A DNA stretch of 64,000 nucleotides from assembly GCA_018819225.1 (NCBI GenBank), contig JAHJQN010000002.1, positions 1-64,000 of the forward strand, written 5' to 3'. The notes beneath the pieces are model-generated. The model had not been told where the DNA came from and searched no databases. It was given only the letters and a program-made list of their open reading frames with translations. The stretch is from Microcaldota archaeon. GTDB lineage: Archaea > Micrarchaeota > Micrarchaeia > Norongarragalinales > SBBD01. Shown in pieces: positions 63,501 through 64,000 of the stretch (position 1 is the first letter of the stretch; every line of letters begins with the position of its first letter). The position numbers and the translations under genes are program-made.

Positions 63501-64000
63501 GGTATAACGTCACTGTTAATGCTACTCGACCGTATTACAATTACACGTATGAAGCATTCAATTACTCGTTCTATCTTGCAAGCAGTCCTTCGCTCAACAC
63601 GCCGACCATTGATACGTCTTCCGGAGGTTGGGGAAGAAACTGGACATTTACCGTTCGAGCAACGGACCTAGACGACAATAATCTTACCGTGCAGGTTTGG
63701 AGAAACTTCTCGGGAACGCATCAATTGCTGGGAACGCAATGGTGCACTTCCTGTTCGAATACCCTCCTTACTTTCTACTACTGGGACTTCACGTGCGGTG
63801 ATATCGGAGGAGGAGAATACTTCTTCAATGCAACGGACGAGTTCAACCTCACCGCGAATACGACTCCGGCTGCATTTACTGTAGATAAGAATTCCATCGT
63901 GATGGAGCTCGTTGAAGGAAACGGCGGAAATATCGGTCGGCCGGAAGTCAACGCGACTCCCTTGGTCGTCCGGGCATTCGACAGCGTCTTGAACGATTAT
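51542..64000 (+). CDS. Giant modular surface protein, at least 4153 aa, 3' end outside window
   Basis: Open for 4153 codons with no stop. GTG 51542 follows an in-frame TAA directly, and GGGAGGGGG lies about 12 nt before it. N-terminus: signal anchor (residues about 15-40), a Pro/Thr/Ser linker of about 150 aa, then several beta-sandwich domains (residues about 210-1830). From residue 1832 seven full tandem modules of 320-331 aa follow, and an eighth begins at 63887. Each module has three beta-sandwich subdomains. The first has ...SGN..NRSGTN... and WVT..G; the second has DECG and YNCT; the third has SGGWG..F and KFNATD. Very high Asn-X-Ser/Thr density. Cell-surface adhesion or contact role is inferred. 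Confidence 0.9.
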   Translation, partial: MKHAEPLRRRSQTTLLFSLVWLTFFVGFLFQAIGIVSETAVSNPIALQEELQAPTPAPTPVPSLLPSQTPSSAPSPETTTTPVPTPFPPDEENLSLTPTPSTDASPAPTPDSTPLPSSSAYPSLNVTAAPTPDSTATPSLEANATPTINVTVAPTPMINVTAIPTINATPTIPINATPSPTANETPTPTIKPPANETNQTNETNDTLTLLTLQISEPVYADRDFIVDAVLTTELGAPVMNAIISLEVIREFQAVEYGSDVRNEPLSATTNEAGIASFTLNLNAGTHTLKALFEGNEAFQLLPSEARKKLRVIALEPGQAATQLILTLNTTTPIPNEAILAEGFLSFVNGSGIPNESVQFSVDDEWLGNAGTNENGSVFMQYAVPEGMNGTHFLEALFNGTANLTSSFDSVAFTITIPSSNETNQTNQTNQTNQTNGTDLNGTHQTFLKLDVPALHLRNDPLHVRVRASVPNTSFVLWLEVPETFFAVNRTATSCENSCAWDVELDASQSWPGEKEITVHLESPEQNLSESASLALLGRSELHLSLNASSVRANETVQARVYLQLDSEDVLEAYPVEFFVDNESAGKNETNETGEALFDYAPPSSKKRVRALQAVFAGTDYILPASSIALFENADAPSLLTADIRGLRSHYTAGEEIAFEVLALNQYAEKVDSAGIAVLLEYPDGNQTSLRIKEKEGVRYVSFPRGELTLPGIYKVKVVASYVKGEPTLQAATEISETIITPSPTSGFKAIERMREIESLQQNVRATDLIPTPLAFDEPEAGVSIYPNVAGFDSLSIGESVEGAAEKEFALGLVNINTNQTVYAPSSLVNVFVGVVANDGARVDGANVSVNITSPSGLNQSFSTTDYTITDNWNGIYDLSYFATEVGAYTITAHAERFDVNQVANSTFEIRASFPMDIDREFSTVIWPQPQLAIFNLHARETLLNASFTEFVPHGFEVYSSPEAIIQNNSENVSITWPLGDVAAGTDLQLFYRYTPPPESPRLYPLGAARLDYDLGGFEETRPFSLSVDDWGFIHDFTFYYDSSFGGSNPTPWHPMALCANTSYNVSVGITNLHSGADTDEDIIIQSATGAVFSALPSNGWNLGAGDTGTHKLRLCDSDGGTGGCADPVYARNRTDYNVSANKTGTFTLRSYMIQRNGVVQFFSNRQQVQVFQCTGVAQANRPLRALGTDGHPNQLIRGTVNTIAMPLFNYETSAQNAVNVTLEVKDVTLSTMDWWTEENLTQTRDFSGSTLGVNPSFNESVVRWRVHVPADADDVTFTANVNVSYSGGSRVYSTQFTLQPLPIVLYTGLANYTTDTTSNVNDRTNQTIGFCNFYDRPVNATLREECPGAYFCRTSNPVVSDPMPDVNLEGFLEWQNRSLDPSQCFGTAIEYYHADENPGVHTFVQTVIWDDGLLGIDEFLSVSQYNADQTAPYAIISNDNVSENANTSVAQNATFSPVLRIVNRGGAQGNNMLRMHYNELWVPQGFSRPQAFVGIPSGSGGSSPLLPGFPIGSEEEGWWSKFVSFSEENELAEATGELYVNFKTNASFTVDYPPGGKLFQFWSNGGVDSPLPRQYRMMQQKYVVEVKGPEIKTVRRIYNESTGQWTKNIPDTLTCGTYNFSIEVINRGNWNVTGAIVNETFPSQVSAGNFTPSNDSGGDYFAYWNEGSGLNLYANGTLGSRFYNYTFTLPLGTANDTVFRVNVTNGSNYVDHYGQFYSIDLVCTDIPQFRSVNVTNQTMGWGFTKNFSVEVFSQFHNLTVNLSVSQNPASGFQTINWTFVNDSGNWGWANFTQSFNSTDVGTWYFKFQAWDEDDNSNSSIVDVVETFYVVQKDTVTAQHIFGNLSTSNRSGSQVAPLIVRLTDTNGSVLDGQEINVSVTTDGISFGSATANITNGSGDVHLDFDATCVPLYSVGTQRWKVEISGSAAYNDFTSELYYLYVRGNLLNNQSDPTGASNFTEGDDVTILGSVTDDCTTYQPGATVQFNLTGDWKYYQCTPTNDLGGGFYRCIWETNGLYGGWYNVTQNSSLANHYQNFSVANNYSNPGGSLFYLYGKVKLSGPNATPTGEGWGRAVNYSVNYTAPHPDVASTARLELECPGCSPEVLPFEVSPQYDCVGCDNVSASWNYNYSCTTIGTWYYTFRGNTSEGTSSATSQFNHLVTKDTETIDYYAGNNTIANRSGSQVRAISVIVNDTDRNLAPDPAATVWFNVSTNSSANVSLGSNSTNTTGVAFYDFNPSCDYGVGYRNWSAFINSTEACYAVNGTSILNVSVYGDFAFNVTDPNGDEYVAGNITNISVEVQDECGLLLTDIATNRIWFSIAGPFNTTVCDSTNITSMGNGTYICTWNTTNYWAGYYDVTINATKDFYNYYEHLDNNTVRLLSPNNTAPLVLNESVSPDPGGWSDSFNFSVRVQDAESNNVFVALYDANTTVGPFRHFENQTCTSCNDQQVNFTIDKTIHNYTCADMGTKYYKFNATDDEGITNESVVSNWTIEEDNTTALHYAGNESYVNRSGTNSTLLYIQVNDTDNQSFVPAEVNSTVWITTDGSNYDLGGVNVTNASGVTNRSFDPSCSYAVGEQRWKGGARDETCYEDTNSTDYLSVYVVGDFVLNISEPVNQNTSNITAGNNITLKAEVQDECGLLVDAASVNFSVEHRGTIYDCPLTEENGTGIYNCTLQTDNFIAGSYQVHVDVNKTFYNNASTTKDYAFHIENGTNLTVQNVTPRSSYWGDTYNFTVNVTDPDDNTTVYLWQKRPGGTWTFISQQDCFNCTNSQLLFQDSSHSACSFFGNWTWKFNATDSFGNLSSLSDDWFNLTKRNLITASREGDLDAWKRNTNSSQMTIAFIDAVDPDLDIGSGVVGTLYVTTNNYTYVGNGSNTSVNGNVSRIWQPACGFDVGQHVFSIGVAETSCYFATNSSNYSAELWAPPLNNNATQPHNGACYLVGDSITMNGTIHDECEAVVGASPVNFYAQRSSYFAAGATTDLGAGNYSADWDSSGRSYGVYNISLNSSKSYYDKGENKSMDALRLASVPQLWNHTVDISSDGWGVQRQVNVTARNGDGENFDIFFWARAADEAWELMDSQTCSNCLFEEVKTFYFMSSCSNLTANATWEYKFNTSGSSSCGSFSNETSVQNFTLEKDNVSVSLLSIDTNVSRIDSNRIQLSARVNDTDNGTLVGASVNSTFWVTYNFTAYDPGWTNLTNASGETMYFFNPWCAYNASIHYWKVGVLNDSCYSNKNSTEGSFDVIGRMNVTIEIPPIEDTFNVTDDIPISWNVQSDCSEEGYLPDLEPTTGFTNVTLIFNTTGNPSSNACSPVNNSYNGTYNCSWNTSEEPQGNWTIRIFGNRTYYDENQTDFTNWINLSNRQTNATDPIVNVSMDGWGAVFQFNTTVSDPEADDVTCKLFVNSGSGWKEFGSDVVYGGSGNCSVVVNNFACGDINNESSFLFQIDDNASAKQFNTTTNTSLNLTEDELIVYYISGNFTDVNRTGTNTSLYRMRVYDNDNLAFAPAGVNTSVWVTLNNGIAWDSGNYSTTDSSGYIDYNFNPTCSYTVGQQNWVGGVSNDNCYLDTNITETMNLTINGTINSYLVGPNGTEVLRGDNVTIRVNATDDCSVAMENASSMFYAVHRNSSTGYACGDPQNEATGFYNCTLNTTSFALTHGGGFYSAINLSQPYYINATLNISYNATNSSFWHELIPLLSDEAVTPSTGGWGETFYFTVNGTDYDNDTITIYAYFKQLTPVAGSWTLLGSQAVTGFNQTANFTKTFSTDPANIGNWSVRFNVTEDDVWNFTAPDVNFTVEKDDTNVTYVSGNLSNVSRIGTNFTTLRSRAFDEDKVTQNIGSHEGRFWMTKDGTNWDAGTQIYTNAFGNFTVTNAQFEPDCTYEVGPQQWKMGLLEADLYKASNMTANATIDLRSEFDPEMIGPRNATYIKGSDDVPLYANLSDLGGCGLVNDSTVYFQVDSAYACGQATDLANNGTYNCTIPAAIMGSWAYGWYNVTVNATRPYYNYTYEAFNYSFYLASSPSLNTPTIDTSSGGWGRNWTFTVRATDLDDNNLTVQVWRNFSGTHQLLGTQWCTSCSNTLLTFYYWDFTCGDIGGGEYFFNATDEFNLTANTTPAAFTVDKNSIVMELVEGNGGNIGRPEVNATPLVVRAFDSVLNDY
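51692..52165 (+). repeat. Pro/Thr/Ser and Asn-X-Thr linker in the giant surface protein
   Basis: Low-complexity coding stretch: P-T-P and S-P repeats, then repeated INVT, INAT and NETN units. It probably acts as an extended, glycosylated stalk above the membrane anchor. A second short NQT run lies at about 52799-52852. Confidence 0.7.
57035..64000 (+). repeat. Tandem 320-331-aa modules of the giant surface protein
   Basis: Module starts, at the K/E-D/R/N position that opens each: 57035, 58022, 59015, 59975, 60941, 61928, 62921 and 63887. Lengths in codons: 329, 331, 320, 322, 329, 331, 322, then a cut-off eighth. Shared marks are NRSG or its variants shortly after the start, a Cys-Tyr pair at the end of subdomain one, DECG in subdomain two, and GGWG plus FNATD in subdomain three. 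Sequences differ widely, so the repeats are old. Confidence 0.85.

Overview
The window looks archaeal. It carries a replication factor C large subunit, an XPD-type helicase, deoxyhypusine synthase, an NMD3-like protein, a DUF2070 membrane protein and a VapBC pair. It also has class III (archaeal pilin-type) signal sequences, TATA boxes 22-30 nt upstream of many start codons, and oligo-T stretches instead of hairpin terminators. Small genes, many surface proteins with class III or N-terminal anchors, and very large Asn-X-Ser/Thr-rich surface proteins suggest a DPANN-type lineage (Diapherotrites- or Micrarchaeota-like). That placement is inference. Superoxide dismutase plus a lipoate-dependent pyruvate dehydrogenase suggest exposure to oxygen.

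Layout. (1) 1-3.7 kb is an accessory island: a single-chain restriction-modification enzyme that runs off the left edge, a 67-aa possible controller gene just upstream of it, a divergent promoter framed by two identical 13-bp palindromes, and a DDE transposase with a SWIM zinc finger. (2) 3.7-13.4 kb holds housekeeping genes: two histidine phosphatases and a YchF-like GTPase in one operon, RfcL, pilin-like genes, an XPD helicase and SOD. (3) 13.4-21.4 kb holds an anchored glycoside-hydrolase-like protein, a VIT1/CCC1 metal transporter, ferredoxin, an NMD3-like protein, a degenerate kinase-fold protein, a DUF2070 protein and a degenerate TRM11-like methylase. (4) 21.5-38.9 kb is a carbon-metabolism block. 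It contains ATP-type PEP carboxykinase, then aconitase, NADP-isocitrate dehydrogenase and the two ATP-citrate lyase subunits in one tight cluster, and on the opposite strand a lipA-pdhA-pdhB-pdhC-lpdA operon. A VapBC module sits between the last two. (5) 39-41 kb holds MutY, a possible structured non-coding region and two small proteins. (6) 41-64 kb is a surface-protein region: a 2062-aa anchored protein, a MinD-like ATPase directly behind it, several small membrane-anchored proteins, and an open reading frame of at least 4153 codons that runs off the right edge and contains seven complete and one partial tandem modules of 320-331 aa.

How the genes fit together. Pyruvate dehydrogenase would supply acetyl-CoA. 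ATP-citrate lyase, aconitase and isocitrate dehydrogenase connect acetyl-CoA and oxaloacetate with 2-oxoglutarate in either direction, and PEP carboxykinase connects oxaloacetate to PEP. No citrate synthase lies in the window, so ATP-citrate lyase could be the only citrate-forming or citrate-splitting enzyme coded here. The surface region looks like a dedicated cell-surface apparatus, possibly adhesive. The giant modular protein and the possible RM controller circuit are the two most novel items.
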